This document shows positions 13,243-25,368 of a DNA stretch of 64,000 nucleotides, piece after piece. The position numbers and the translations under genes were made by a program. The notes below the pieces were generated by a model, which did no database searches, was not told the DNA's origin, and saw only the letters and a program-made list of their open reading frames with translations. This stretch comes from Ectobius pallidus (Eukaryota; Arthropoda; Insecta; Blattodea; Ectobiidae), in assembly GCA_964059195.1 (NCBI GenBank), contig CAXKWD010000005.1, positions 137,035,686 to 137,099,685 of the forward strand, read 5' to 3'. Within the stretch, counting starts at the first letter, position 1. Each line of letters opens with the position of its first letter.

Positions 13243-13985
13243 GGCCCGGTTTTTATAAACTCGCGAAATACCTATGGGTAAATTATCCAGTGGACAGAAT
13301 TTACACAAGGATACATTTTACAAGCTCAAATAATTTAAAGATAACCACATACACTTACGGCGAGTTTCTAGATAAATGTCCTCTGGGTAGACATGAAAAT
13401 GACAGAAAAAAGTGTTTCTACAATCCGGGTTAGATCTTTCCAAGGGTAAATCGCTGGGTTAATTTATTCTTTCATGGAAGGCTGGGTAAAATTTAACCTC
13501 TCTTAGGATCAATATGACACACGTAAACAGCTGATTACAATTCCTGTATAATACAGTTTTAGAAGTGATGAGATTGTAGTGTTGACATGGTTTCTCCATG
13601 ATAGGATAGGCTTATGAGAAAATTTTTGTGTTCCATACATTGTCGGTAATGACTGTATTTGCCAGTAGCACTGAGCATGCAGACTTTGAAAACTTGGCTC
13701 ATATTTCTCATTTTTCCTTCCTCTCACGAATTAGATCTCTACAATAATAGTATTTACATGAAGATAATATTACACCGAACCAATTAATAGGCCTATATAT
13801 ATATATATAATATATATATTGCAAAAACACATTTTATTGACTTGCAGTATGGAAAGATCAGAAGAAACAATTACATCAGCGTTATTCAAGATTCATTTTC
13901 AGTGTTCAATGTAGCTCACTGTTAACTTGCTGCATTATGGTTCTAGAGATTTACGGTTCAATCCCCGGAATGGTAATGGATGTAT
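13243..13985 (+). mobile_element. Repeat family M1, copy A, with tRNA-like segment
   Basis: Begins GCCCGGTTTTTATAAACTCG and is homologous, in inverted orientation, to the element at 33,991-34,853. Homology runs through AAATTATCC, GATCTTTCCAAGGGTAAAT and GAAGATAATATTACA. Near 13,912-13,965 a tRNA-like segment has TAGCTCACTG (A-box-like) and GGTTCAATCCC (B-box-like). The matching right terminal repeat of the other copy is missing, so this copy is truncated or its end has diverged. A (TA)n run sits near 13,796. Confidence 0.75.
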
Positions 13986-14945
13986 ATATATAAAACACAT
14001 TACTGTCAACTCCATAATCCTACGACTAAACATCCATTATCTTCTTTTTCGCCCTATTTGCGTCGTTCTCTTTGTTAAACAAAAGGCAGTGTATCTAACT
14101 AGCTGAATATTCTACTTAGAAAAGAGAAAAAAAGCGCCCGGTTCAAACATATTCCCCCTAATTAGCGTTAAGAGATTAATAAAAAAGTATCTGCGTAGGA
14201 TGGTTGTGTAATAAATTTTATTCCATTTTTCTGAAAAATATATAATTCTACCAAAATAAAATACAGTAGAATGATGGGGAACAGAATGGCGATTCTCTAC
14301 TACGTTTTAGTAATAAAAAGAAATGAACATTTTGTCTTTGTATAGGAAGAAAGTGTTTTTTCTATTAATAGCATATGTTATTAAATTTCTGAAGTACCGT
14401 AAGTAAAAAACGGTGAACTGAGAGCGTCACAATTAACCGAAAACTCTGTAATACATAAAAACTAGAGGGGAAAAATACGAGAAAATACCGAAAGCACTTA
14501 ACACCACAGGCGGACATACTGATAGCGAGGGTAGAACCTGAATGTGTAAAAATGTTATTGATTTTTCACTCTGATCTCATGGGGATGGGAGATATATATT
14601 TTACATTCTCAGCCCGAAAGACAGGGGGAGATAATATTATTCATAACACAGCCCTCGAATCCTGCTAGGAATTTGTAAGCGAGAATGGGTCGCCAACCAT
14701 CCGTAAACACCAGTCCACCAATAACTCAACAGTATTTATTTTATTCGTCATGGCTCCACTTAGAATCGCAAATTCTGGACGGGTTTAAAAACAACCTAAT
14801 GCAGGCCTTTTTACCCCGAGGGAGATATGTATTAGACAAGCATATATATTTTGATCTTAGTGTTGAATTGAAAGCTACAATGTGTTCATAACGCTTGCTT
14901 CCGCTTTATTTTTAATATACGACGTTATGACATGTCTCGCAAAAC
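13986..14945. other. No feature recognised
   Basis: AT-rich. The 68-codon frame at 14,685 shows no motif. Confidence 0.5.
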
Positions 14946-14949
14946 TTTT

Positions 14950-15709
14950 CCTCTCATGGCTTCGACTAAACCAAAGACGTAGGCTTCACTCCCTTTCCCT
15001 TCTCTATAAAAAATCGAAATATTCTTCACCTAGTTAACTCGCATCACGCTTTCATTATATTTATGCTTACCATAATTTGGAAATTCGGGCCCAAGAAAAT
15101 TTGCAATTATCCGTACCACGTCGTAGGACATCTCTGTATGTTGAGTCATTTACGGTCTGTGATTCGGTGCTGGAATTCACTGACTGCTGAAATCAGGAAC
15201 CGCCGGAGCCTCAATAGTTTAAAAATCAGAGAAACTATTTAGCAAAAATTTATTTTCCAGAAGGATTTTTATTTTTTATCTATTTGAATGTATACCATCT
15301 TAAAAATAGTTAATTATTTAATATTCTCTCTTTATGTAATCTAATGTGTAGGGTAAATAATAAATTATTAATTTAACTAGCTTGAGTATTATCAGTATAT
15401 TATCAGTATCATTATTATTATTTAATTATCATCATTCCGATTATTATTGTTACTTCTTTACTTCTTTGATTGCTATATTATTTAAATTTTAATTGTTTTA
15501 TTGTCTCAATATTGTAACGGTATTCACTTAAAAATATTATTGTATAAATTTTGTAAATTGATTATTGTATTGTGCTGAAGTTATTGTAAAGGCATTTATT
15601 AGTCCTACGTAATGTAAATTTCTGAATCTGGTTGAGTGGAAGAGAAGGCATTACGGACTTAACTCTGCCAGATAAAATGAAATCATTTATTATTATTATT
15701 ATTATTATT
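14950..15709 (+). pseudogene. LINE C-terminus and 3' UTR, degenerate
   Basis: Plus-strand translation gives a LINE C-terminal pattern: RRRLHSLSLLYK, then SRFHY, QLSVPRRRTSLYVESFTV, then in a shifted frame RCWNSLTAEIRNRRSLNSLK before TAG near 15,240. The RRTSLY..SFTV..RCWNSL order is typical of CR1/Jockey-group C-termini. One in-frame TAA (after SSPS) and one frameshift near 15,165 show it is dead. About 440 bp of AT-rich 3' UTR follow, ending in a (TTA)n tail at about 15,685-15,709. Confidence 0.75.
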
Positions 15710-15714
15710 ATATT

Positions 15715-16170
15715 GACTTTTACGTAAGGTAATTTTTCTACGATGGTGTTTTTCCATACATTTCCCGTTCATGCTAGCATGGTGGAACCTTGAATTTCCT
15801 GCACTTAATCCCCACGCCGTACCTGCGGTTTTTTAACTTATGGCACAGGAGTGACATTGTATCAAAGCCTATAACTTTTGATATATCTATTATTGCAGAC
15901 ATGGAATATAAGCATAATTTATTTGCTAGCTGAAGTTTAAAATTTCAATCTTACTTGTCATTACTTCATTTTTAATTTCTAATATTGATTTACCAATAAA
16001 TCATCAGACAGCTAAGTATGATGCAAGACCTTGTCTTGGCATGGTTCTACTACTTTTGCATCCGCTCAAGAAATCGATGTATCGAACGCCACCGAGATTA
16101 AAATAATACTAGTTTATAAAGTAGGCACTGTACAGAACTCAACTATAGAACAGTGGTTTGTAATTAAATA
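15715..16170. other. No feature recognised
   Basis: AT-rich, no motif found. Confidence 0.5.
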
Positions 16171-16612
16171 GGAGGTGCCCGTGGCTTCGCCACGATAATT
16201 CTTTTAAAAATTAAAAATTAAGAGTATAATAATTATTAAAGCATTATATTTATTAACACTTGCACGCGAATCATTCATAAACTAAGCCATTAATAATTAA
16301 TGAAACAGCTAAAATTCCTGCTTTAGAGTACATTCCACGACATGAAAGCGCCCCCTGGGAAAACTATATCAGAATCGATTATGCAGTTCCAAAGAACCTG
16401 TGAACACATAATACGTATTGTTTCTCAGCTGTTTATTGACATGGATATGATGTGAATTTTATTTTATCAATTCAGTGTAATTTTCAGAAATTATATAATG
16501 TTTCAAGGGAAGGAATGGTTTGTTTGGATTATTATTATCAGCGGTATTTCAAGAGATAAAACCATCAATATTTTACAGCTGTTTGCCCCCGGCTTCGCCC
16601 GCCATTATTCAT
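16171..16612. repeat. Possible decayed repeat bounded by GGCTTCGCC hairpins
   Basis: CGTGGCTTCGCCACG near 16,180 is a perfect 6-bp stem hairpin, and CCCGGCTTCGCCCG occurs near 16,592. GC-rich CGGCTTCGCCCG hairpins are common at ends of insect Helitrons and some LINEs, but neither is followed by CTAG here. Class and exact limits unresolved. Confidence 0.35.
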
Positions 16613-16640
16613 TGACTCCAGGATTTTTAAGAAAATTACA

Positions 16641-17990
16641 CTGGTAGATTATTAAAAATGTTTGTGATTCAGAGCTATGAAAATTGTAAGTAAAAATAAA
16701 ATTAGAATATTTGTTGATTGTGTTCATTTCACTTAGGCCTTATATAATAAAGAAACGGTTTTCCTTCCTAATTTTGTAGTCGCCATGAAAGTTTACACTG
16801 CGAGAGACGAACATCGCTGAGTATACCCGATGTCTCACGAAGCGGGCGAGCAAGCACGCTATTTAGGGCCGTTGAATTATATAAGAGTAGATATTGTATT
16901 TCATAAGTAAGTATTTTCACGTACCTATATTTTTTTTATCGTAGGAAAAGATGTAGGCCCATGCGATACATGTGAGTACAATGCATAACAGAATCTTGGA
17001 AGCAGAAAAGCTTGACTTCGTCTCTTTTTTCTAAATTGTATTCTATTCTGTTAAAATTGCAATTCATATGCCTTTCTAGTAGGCCTATAACAATAAGTAA
17101 TAGGACATACAATGTAGAAAGTGCAGGGTGATATCGTTTGAAAACGAACACCTTAACTGTGATGAAAAGATAGAAAGCAGAACTCCCATCATAATACATG
17201 GATTTAGCGAAGCTAGTAATTAGATGTTATGATATTTGCAGAGGTGGACACTTGAGGAAGTGCGTTGTGCCCACATTTTTGCAAGGTAGAACAGCTCCAC
17301 CTTTCGGTGGGCGCACTTTCTCTCCCTTAAGAAGGCACGTGCTGGATGAGCAATGTCAGATACAAGGCCAGGGATTTCATTATATTTCTTTATCCCCAGG
17401 CTCTTTACTGAGCTCTCTTACTAGGAAGTAGCACTAATGACGAAGGATTCTGTAGGGCATAGCGGTTTGTGGCAACAATCAAGCTTAGACATTTAATCTG
17501 TCTCAAGCGAATATTCTGTTATAGTGTAGTTGCTGAGCTCTATTTTGATTGTATTTCGATATGGTTTAATATTCAGCACACAAACTAATTATGCATACCA
17601 GTATTACAATCCACTAAACCCTAAGCCAGGAATATAATTAAGGCGTATACCGAAAGAAGGGCCCCCAAGAAATACGAGCCGTTTTTAATAAAAATCTTTT
17701 TAAGTAATAGGCTATAAGTAAGTAATTTTATGTTATCCATTTGTAAACTACGTACATAAAAAGGCACATGATGGAATCGGTTGAAAAATATTTAAAATGA
17801 TCGAAACATGTATTATCACTTAGCTTCGGAATTTAGGTAAACTCCCAGTTTAATCCTTAAAGGATATAAACACAAAAACTTGTATGTACGCGTTACATAG
17901 GTGACTAAGCCTGATACTAATACTTTTAAAGGACCTAAAAGAACCAATTTTGGTGCTACAGCCTAATATTGCTTTTTGCATGTTTGTCCT
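16641..17990. other. No feature recognised
   Basis: A less AT-rich patch at 17,250-17,350 (CACCTTTCGGTGGGCGCAC) could be part of an unrecognised repeat. No coding motif. Confidence 0.45.
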
Positions 17991-18009
17991 CTTAAAATTC
18001 CAAATAAGT

Positions 18010-18675
18010 TATTTTTTTTAACTTTTTTGTTATTTATTTTCAGTTCATATTTCATTTTTTAGCTGGGTCTATACAGTACTAGCCACAAGGGCAGCAATGT
18101 CTTGTCCATGAAAATAATTCCTTGGTTTTAAAAGTTCCTGACACAATTAATATTACCACAAGAATATTTCATCTCAATCCACCATATGAAAAAACGTTCA
18201 ACAGATGTTTAGTCTGTGATTAAGAGTTCAGTAATAGATGGCATTGCTTTTCACTAGAAAATGTGATAGTAATTTATTATGAAGCAAATTATGGACAAGA
18301 ATTGAAAGAAATTAATTAACGTTGTTTTATATGCCTATTAATTAATGAAGTTCGTCTTCCCAAATATATATGCTATGAGAAATTCTGGTGTAAAACTTTT
18401 TACTAAATATAAGTGATAGTAAAAAGGGACAGAGTAATATACCTGTATAATTCTGTGTACTGTATGTCTGCTTTGATCATGGTCATCGACGAATGGGCAT
18501 ATTAATAAATATAATTTCGTATTTTAATTTAAAAATTGGTAACTTCAATGGAATTAACGATTTTATAATAGAGCCTATTTTTCGATTTTAGAGCCAATTT
18601 CATAATCGTTTAGAGCCTATTTTAGATATCTAAAATTGGAATTTAGTAACCTAAAAGTTCTAAAGCTGATTATAT
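18010..18675 (+). repeat. Interspersed repeat family R3, copy 1
   Basis: Same-strand homology to 57,735-58,250. Shared words are ATTTATTTTCAGTTC, TATAATTCTGTGTAC, TGATCATG, AATAAATATAAT, TAGAGCCTATTTTAG and AACCTAAAAGT. Diverged and non-coding. In the second copy it continues from a pogo-like left end, so both may be remnants of one DNA transposon family. Confidence 0.7.
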
Positions 18676-18680
18676 CACAA

Positions 18681-19118
18681 ACGGTATTATTATTTATTTA
18701 TCAAATACTTAAATTATAAAACCTATCTAAACCAATACATATACTATGGTTATGTTTTTCCATTCTATAACTGTGTTAAAGTCATACATCTTTTTAAAAT
18801 CGAATATATATTTACATATTTGTTGTGCATGAATTTACGGCAAACAGAAATCTTAAATAATGTTTACACCAAATTTGATGCACAGAATGTAGCACTTACA
18901 GAACATTAAAGAGAACTGACTAAATTACAGCTAAGGGGAAGAATCTAAAGGTTCACTTACTAGATACTAAGAATACAGTACATAAAAAACTATGGTTTCA
19001 CTAATTATTTTGACACAAATTAATTATATTTTTGAAGTATCGTACGCTTTATACTGCTAGTGCATGCAAACTTGAGTCGCCTGATTTCTCAGTTTCGATT
19101 TGAATGCTTTTAGTACAT
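18681..19118. other. No feature recognised
   Basis: AT-rich, no motif found. Confidence 0.5.
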
Positions 19119-19121
19119 TAA

Positions 19122-19327
19122 GGGTGGAATGCACCAACCGGGTGTAAACTAAACTAAAGTAGTAAATCTAAGAAAGATACCTGAAGTAAACAAAAACCAG
19201 TCTGTCTCTCTCACTCTTAAGTCATAGGAGCAATGTGCTAGAGTGAGACAGATGTACTGGTTTTTATTTACTTCAGGTTTCCTTCTTAGATTTACTACTT
19301 TAGATTGGTGGTTGGTGCACGCCACCC
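19122..19327. mobile_element. Foldback Harbinger-like MITE (206 bp)
   Basis: Almost the whole element is an inverted repeat. The left arm starts GGGTGGAATGCACCAACC and the right arm ends GGTTGGTGCACGCCACCC, with homology running inward through TAGTAAATCTAAGAA and CCTGAAGTAAA to a loop near 19,215. TAA lies directly outside both ends (19,119-19,121 and 19,328-19,330). A 3-bp TWA-type target duplication points to PIF/Harbinger. Non-coding; a transcript would fold into a long hairpin. Confidence 0.85.
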
Positions 19328-19346
19328 TAAAGATCTATCTTCTCCC

Positions 19347-19347
19347 A

Positions 19348-19381
<34 letters not shown>
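19347..19381. repeat. Poly-A tract
   Basis: About 35 consecutive A. No retroposon body recognised immediately upstream; the Harbinger-like MITE ends 20 bp before. Confidence 0.95.
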
Positions 19382-19387
<6 letters not shown>

Positions 19388-20336
19388 CTTGTGAATTTTT
19401 TCACAAAGTACTCTAACAATATGTAAAATAAAATTATTAGTAAAATTTTCTGTATAGGCCATAGTTATTTTAAAAAAAATATTTGTGTAATCATACGTAA
19501 GCTTTTAAACTTTTAATTTCTCCGGGTAAAATATTGTTTAAACAAAAGGTATAAACAATATTAAAAAATCAGTCAGTAATTTCGTAAAACAAACATAAAA
19601 GAATCTCACATTAAATATTAAGGCACATATTTCAATTTCTGTCGTAGATAAATTTCCATTTTTATTTTAAAAATAAATGAAATTAATAAATAGCTCAAAA
19701 ACAAATTAATATGGAATATTAAAATTATATTTTAAACTTTAATTTCGCTTTACATATTAATTAAATGTGCAAAATTTAAAATTTTGAGGACAAATACAAT
19801 AGTTTAGAAAATCGCTCTCATCCCTTAAGAGCTTCCATCCTTCCAGTCCCTCCTGCCTCTGGGCGTTAAAGATATTGTTAGAAGACAGGAAAAGAAGCAG
19901 AAGAGGAAAACAGGGAGAAGTAGAAACAGAATGCGGTTACGACGGAGGACGAAATGTCCCATGCCATTGAACTTGAATAAGCAAGCACCGGCTAAATTAA
20001 TTTCGCTGGGAAGAATAGGAGACGGCAGTAACAATAGCTGTAACGCATTTTTCGAAAGGTCACACAGTAACCTTTGTCTTTGTGAAACAAAAGTGTATAC
20101 GCGCCTCCTGCAGAGCTGAGTTAGCTACGGCTCAATGAGGGCCCACTTGCGCTCACCTCCCATGGCGTTCCCTTGTCTAAATCTCATTCATGCCCCCCTC
20201 ATTTATCACTGCAGTGTTGTGCTCACAAGGCCAAGCAATGGGCATGCTAAGGACGTTTCCCACACGAACGCAAGCATATGGGCGTTAATAGATTGTGAGG
20301 ACTCAGCAATAAGCATGTTACAGAAGTCGGTGAGAA
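19382..20336. other. No gene recognised
   Basis: A moderately GC-rich patch at 19,820-20,250 carries overlapping short frames on both strands. None has a motif. Confidence 0.45.
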
Positions 20337-20575
20337 AACCTCGGATTTTTCTGAGGTAGGGAAGTCTGGAAGGGGTGCACTCAGCCTCATTATTCAAATT
20401 GAGGAGCTACTTGATACAGAAGAAGCGGCTCATGAAAACCACCATTAACGGCCGTGGGTGTCAGCATGCTGACCAGATGCCTTCCAATCCTGCCATCTGC
20501 CTGTGGTAGATGGCGCAGCGGCTTGGTGGTAGGCCAAGTCCCTCCAGGGATGTAGCGCCACGGTGTTAAGTTTAA
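20337..20575 (+). mobile_element. SINE family S1, copy 1 (headless)
   Basis: Matches 55,248-55,478: GGATTTTTCTGAGGTAGGG, AGGGGTGCACTCAGCCTC, TTCAAATTGAGGAGCTACTT, CCATTAACGGCCGTGGGTGT, GCATGCTGACCA, CCAATCCTGCCATCTGCC. The second copy has a tRNA-like B box directly upstream; this copy lacks it. The ORFs over it are artefacts. Confidence 0.85.
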
Positions 20576-20689
20576 AAGAACTCCTGCGAGACAAAATTCC
20601 TGCACACAGGCGATGGTCACAGGCCTAAGCTGTAGTACATCCCCGTCGTTAAATAACCATATACCAACCAATCAAGATATATTTTATAA

Positions 20690-20830
20690 TATGGTACATT
20701 GTGGTGCAGTAGTTGCACTGCGTTACGTACGAAGGTCGCAGATTCGATTCACGACGAAAAAACAAATTAAACGAGTATTTAAGTCTTCTATAAGAATTTC
20801 ATGACCGTAGAGGTCTCGTTTGGTTTATTC
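20690..20830 (+). mobile_element. Possible tRNA-derived SINE
   Basis: TGTGGTGCAGTAGTTGCACT (A-box-like) is followed about 30 bp later by CAGATTCGATTC (B-box-like, 20,739-20,750), the spacing expected of a tRNA-derived pol III promoter. The rest is unrecognised and there is no clear tail. Confidence 0.5.
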
Positions 20831-21055
20831 TTGGAGATGCATTTACACATTAAGGGTAGCCGTCTTCAGTTGCACCAATTTGCCATTGAGAATGTATTGT
20901 ACTTTTATATTCTCCACGCTGTAAATTTATCCGTTATTTTCCTTCATATTCATGACAATGTATGATGTATGCTAAAATACACAATTTTACTCTTGACTCT
21001 ATACAAAAGGTAATGTATAATATAAACTTAAAAGCTTAAACTAATTTATTATATG

Positions 21056-21455
21056 TTATATAATAACATTGCATAACGATGAGCTTCAGGACTTGTACGC
21101 ATCACCAGATATAGTAAGGGTAATTAAATCGCGAAGAATGAAATGGGCTGGAAAAGTTGCACGCATGGGGGAGGAAAGACATATTCTCAAGAGTATTGAC
21201 TGGGAGACCCGAAGGGAAAAGACCACGTGGAAGACCTAGACGTAGGTGGGAGGACAATGTTAGAACGGATTTATGGGAAGTAGGATTTGTGGGGGATGAT
21301 TGGATGAAGTTAGCACAGAATAGGGTTGAATGGCGGACTCAGGTAAGCGCGGCAATAAACCTTCGGGTTCCATAAAATAGATAATATTCCTTTAGCTTGC
21401 TTAGGAATTTTCTATTGCCATTGAGTAAGTAAGTAAGTATTATATAATAACGTTG
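21056..21455 (+). repeat. LINE copy with flanking target duplications
   Basis: TTATATAATAACATTG (21,056-21,071) and TTATATAATAACGTTG (21,440-21,455) flank the LINE fragment and differ at one base, so they are an old 16-bp target-site duplication. They fix the insertion at 21,072-21,439. Confidence 0.85.
21072..21439 (+). pseudogene. 5'-truncated LINE 3' end (family L-A, copy 2)
   Basis: Encodes the last ~95 residues of the same LINE as at 7.1 and 60.3 kb: DELQDLYASPDIVR, SRRMKWAGKVARMGEE, then after a frameshift RVLTGRPEGKRPRGRPRRRW, WMKLAQNRVEWRTQVSAAIN and LRVP before TAA at 21,373-21,375. The 3' UTR includes CCTTTAGCTTGC and ends in a (TAAG)n tail. Only the terminal region remains, so it cannot retrotranspose. 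Confidence 0.85.
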
Positions 21456-22656
21456 TATGAGCATTTTATTTGTATACCTGTATCCGAAGGTATAGGCTAA
21501 TACTGTAAAAATAATACAAGAAATAAAAAAGAATTATTATGTACGACATTCCCAGTCAATCCCGTCGTAAGAGGTATTTTTCTCTTAACCACTATCACAG
21601 AAGACAAACGATAAATGAAATTACCTTTTAATAAAAATAATAAAAAATAAAATAAATAACGCAAGAGGAAATGTACGACATTCTTCGTACCATACCTCTG
21701 AAAGTAACTTCAAATTCAAAAGTTCCTTCTTTTTCTGATATATAGGCCTAGGCCTACTGTCCACAAATCCCCACACTAGACTACTTTTAGGAATGTTTGT
21801 GAACTTATGGAGCCTTGAAATACAACACTAGAACTCAGGGTCGAGACAATTTTCCTTTTACTTCAACAATTATGATGGAGAAAGTTAAAAAAAAAAAAAA
21901 CTCTGCTTAGAACACAATTACTATGGAATTTATAAATAAGAAGGAAAAAAATACAGATAATGCTGGATTTGTTGAACGCCACTGTTCATGACTAAGAGTG
22001 GTAAGTTGGTTTGACAAACGACTTGGAATTTCATGTTTTAGTCAGCTCAGATTCGATCGCATTGATTTATATACTGTCGTGTAACTGCTATCCCACTTGT
22101 AACAAGGATCTGAAACCCCGAAGAAGTCTGATATTAATTAATGACTTCCTCCTTTTACTGACATAAACTTGACTTCGGTTCAAGAAAGGCAATACATTAT
22201 TTATACGACTCCTGCAGATTTAATATTGCAGGGAATTTGAAGTTTACAGACAAGATAAACATTACGAATGGCAAGATAAACATTTCGATTGGTTTGCATT
22301 TCCTTATGTATTTCACTTTATAAATCTGTATAATTTATGAATAACGGCCAGTAATGAGTTCCAAGTTTGCCTGTTAATACAAAAACACTACTCATGTAAC
22401 CACCTTAATTATCGCACTTAGAACTTACCTTTATCTAGTACTTATCTTTAAAATGTCTAGGTTTTAAATTTATAGGCTGCATATTTTATATTAACTAAAA
22501 TAATAGTATTTTTCTCTCTGACCCAGCATTATGGAGAATTAACTCAAGAATGTCACTTAAAAAGAATTTACAGAGAGTCCTCCCTTTTGTATACACTTCA
22601 ACATTAGTGGTGGGTGAATGTTGCACCACAACCTCTGTAAATATTCTTAGGTTAGT
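21456..22656. other. No feature recognised
   Basis: AT-rich, with a short poly-A run near 21,888. No motif. Confidence 0.5.
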
Positions 22657-22658
22657 GC

Positions 22659-22700
22659 AGTGGCGCAGCTAGGATTTTAATTTGGGGGGGGGGTGCTAGA
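22659..22700. mobile_element. hAT terminus (one end only)
   Basis: CAGTGGCGCAGCTAGGATTT followed by a G-run is the kind of end seen in hAT elements. The opposite end was not found. A hAT-type transposase remnant lies 350 bp away at 23,047-23,306, so both may belong to one decayed element. Confidence 0.5.
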
Positions 22701-22805
22701 AATTATAAAATACTGATAATAAAATTTTTAAGAAATCATTTATTATAAGCTGGGTGGAACTGATTCTTCAATTTTCTTTAGAACTTATTCTTATTGAAGG
22801 AAAGA

Positions 22806-22832
22806 TTATTATTATTATTATTATTATTATTA

Positions 22833-22883
<51 letters not shown>
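22806..22883. repeat. (ATT)n microsatellite
   Basis: About 25 ATT units with one interruption (ATC). Confidence 0.95.
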
Positions 22884-22888
<5 letters not shown>

Positions 22889-23046
22889 GCTATTTTCCAT
22901 CTCATCTATTGTTACTGCTTCTGACTTGGGATTTGATATACTCGTATTTTTCGATAAATCAAAGTTTTGATAACAACTTGTTTATTTTGTGATTACGCGA
23001 TTCTTAAAAGAAAAAATACGAATCCCTACTTCAATGTATTTGTTTT

Positions 23047-23306
23047 TCAACAAAGAGTCACAAAGATTTTCGATAGTCTATGTTCCATTTGGATCTTACA
23101 TTTTAGCTTCTGAACATCAAAGAAGAATGAGGAAGTGAACAAAGAGAAATCGTCCTCACACGATTTGAAATCTTTACATCTGTTTTCAAAGATATTAATT
23201 AACTGTTTTATGTTGGACGCATAGTGACTAAAGTCAAAAGCAATGTTGGAATCTTGAACATCTGTCCTTCGTGAACTTAGCAAGCCATTAAGCCAGGAAT
23301 GTTATA
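23047..23306 (-). pseudogene. hAT-type transposase fragment (ZBED5/GTF2IRD2-like)
   Basis: Minus-strand translation contains SRRTDVQDSN, FSHYASNIKQLINIFENRCK, DFKSCEDDFSLFTSSF, FDVQKLKCKIQME. The pattern F..YA..I..L...F..R..DF...E..F.LF..PF..DV......QME matches the central part of domesticated and mobile hAT transposases of the ZBED5/GTF2IRD2 type, as I recall that family. After IQME the frame slips; CDSLLKN reads on in another frame near 23,050. The right side is cut at 23,306 by a Helitron start. Dead fragment of about 80 residues. Confidence 0.7.
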
Positions 23307-24206
23307 TCTCAATATATAAAAGGAAATGTTAGTATGTGTGTCCTTTATAGACTAAAAAAGTACTGGACCGATTACGCGCGGTTTTTTCAAAAGATCCGCG
23401 TTGTCCGGAGAATTTTTAAAACTATTGAAATCCTTAATGTGGCCAGTAGAACGAAAGTTAGGGGTCTAATTTCTGAAAATATTACACTGAATTCATCAAA
23501 TGCAATTCAGTTCTCATGACAATATTCTTTGAAGTGTTTACATGGGACTTTAGCAGTTGCATTTTACTGGGCTTTGACAGATAAATATCGAGTGTGATGC
23601 ATCACATAACTTACTCTACTCCCTTTTCATTTTTATGTAGAATAAGAGGTCGTATTGTGGGTTCAGCATTTTCAGATATCTCAGCCTGAGTCTGTACCAA
23701 CGATGGGTAGCGAGTAATGCTATATCAGAAGTCTGTAATACATTTTATGCACTGATACGTTATTCATAGCTGTAGGCTTTGTTTTATATGAGAAATAGGG
23801 ATGTTTACTATAAGCATGCAAAGCATGCAAAAAAGGTACAAAATAGGATGGAACATTTTTAGTCTTAGATTTTTGGGCAAGAATGTGAGAAAGTGATAAT
23901 GAATTTCTTTTATTTTAGTCCCGAAACGGTTGTATGGCAACATGAAAATGGGAAATAAAATATCCAGTAAAGGCAATAAAATGTCATGTTACCGAAATTT
24001 CTGTTTCTTCTTATTTCAACTCCTACCAGGCATGGTGTGTAAAAGCAATGGATTGCAAAATCCGAAGTCCTGTATGAGCGATAAAAGCCATATCTAGCGT
24101 TTTCTGAGGGAATAGTTTCAGTGTGATATGCTTAAGTTCTTCATAATTTAATTCTGAATTATACGCAAAACACAAAACCAGGGTGATGCTGGGTCTTCTA
24201 AGCTAG
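23307..24206 (+). mobile_element. Non-autonomous Helitron H2 (900 bp)
   Basis: Starts TCTCAATATATAAAAGG after an A (23,306) and ends with a CCAGGGTGATGCTGG hairpin, then TCTTCTAAGCTAG, followed by T (24,207). A 5' TC, a 3' hairpin about 10 bp before CTAG, and insertion between A and T without duplication are the hallmarks of Helitrons. The 3' 300 bp (23,870-24,206) match the 3' part of the Helitron at 32,532-34,905 in inverted orientation. No Rep/helicase coding region. Confidence 0.85.
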
Positions 24207-24349
24207 TAGACCTATAATTATTAAAATAATTACTGTGCACTATATACTACGTTAGTATTTTATGAAAGACTTGTCTTCCGCGCTGATAGAAAATCAGTTT
24301 TCAGTAATTTTTTTATTTTTATTAATATATTTCTTTTTTTTCTTTGTCT

Positions 24350-24715
24350 TAGTTTTACCTCTCCCTTTTAGGATTTAAGCGACCCAAGCCGCCCGGGCCT
24401 TACAGGGCCGCGACCTGTTCGGAGAGGGATTATCTTTGGATCACATACATACTTTTTTGACCAGACAAGGACATGGAGGGTCTCCCCGGATGAGTGATCA
24501 GCCCAATGCCGGGGCCACTTCCGAGACAACATGAACACATAGGACGAGACACACCATTCACACACACTCACTCCAAACAAGGCGAGGACGGGATGAAGAT
24601 GATAATGACGGCCAGATGATATCTGGGGACCACAAGGGCCTAAAGTTACCCAACATTTGTCTCACAGGTGAAGAAAACCCCAGGATTCGAACCCGGGCCC
24701 AGCTTACATATTTAT
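24350..24715 (-). mobile_element. Unclassified tRNA-related repeat (SINE-like)
   Basis: GC-richer than its surroundings. On the minus strand GGGTTCGAATCC (24,683-24,694) is a good B-box and lies near the 5' end, with a 300-bp body (CGGGGAGACCCTCCATGTCC, GGTCGCGGCCCTGTAAGGC) ending in AGGGAGAGGTAAAACT. That terminal word also occurs, with changes, near 6,080. No A-box seen. The 70-codon frame inside it is an artefact. Confidence 0.55.
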
Positions 24716-25368
24716 ACACTTTAGCCTAAAACTTTAGGGCCGGCTTTGTAACTGAGGGGTTCGTATATTCGACAGGCCTGAATTAGGGGTAAAACTAAAA
24801 CTTATAAAAAATGGTTTGGAATCGTTGGTATAAAACATGTTATCAGAATTATTGCACATCATCAGAAGGGGCATGTTACTACATGTAATTTGCCGCAATA
24901 CCCCCACCCCCTTTCCGTCTGCGAGTATATAACAAAGGCTTAGTTGCAACATCAAGTCTTTGGTGTGTAATCTCGTATATTATACCTCGGATCGATATGT
25001 GGCGCGCGAACTCGATATCAAGAAGTTGACACAAGCTTCCGCATGCAAATGCCTTTGCTGCTCTATTTCCAGCAAGGCAGGATTACCTGCTGGGTAGCTA
25101 TCACTAAAAATAAAATTATAAGTCACGGCATTATTGTCATATTGTGTACCAGGCAATTCTTCCTACAGATCAAGTTCAAACTCGTGTAGTAAAGAATTGC
25201 TAACATATTGTGACACGAAAGTTATAACCAGACCCGGGTTCTCAGGTTTTAAACTATTTTGTTCCTTGCTAGCTAACTGTTATATTTTAACACAAGTGGG
25301 TTAAACCCATTGTATGTTAACAATAGGTTCCAATAGGTTACAAATACAGTTTAAAATTAATAGAAAAA
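24716..25368. other. No feature recognised
   Basis: No motif or repeat match found. Confidence 0.5.
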
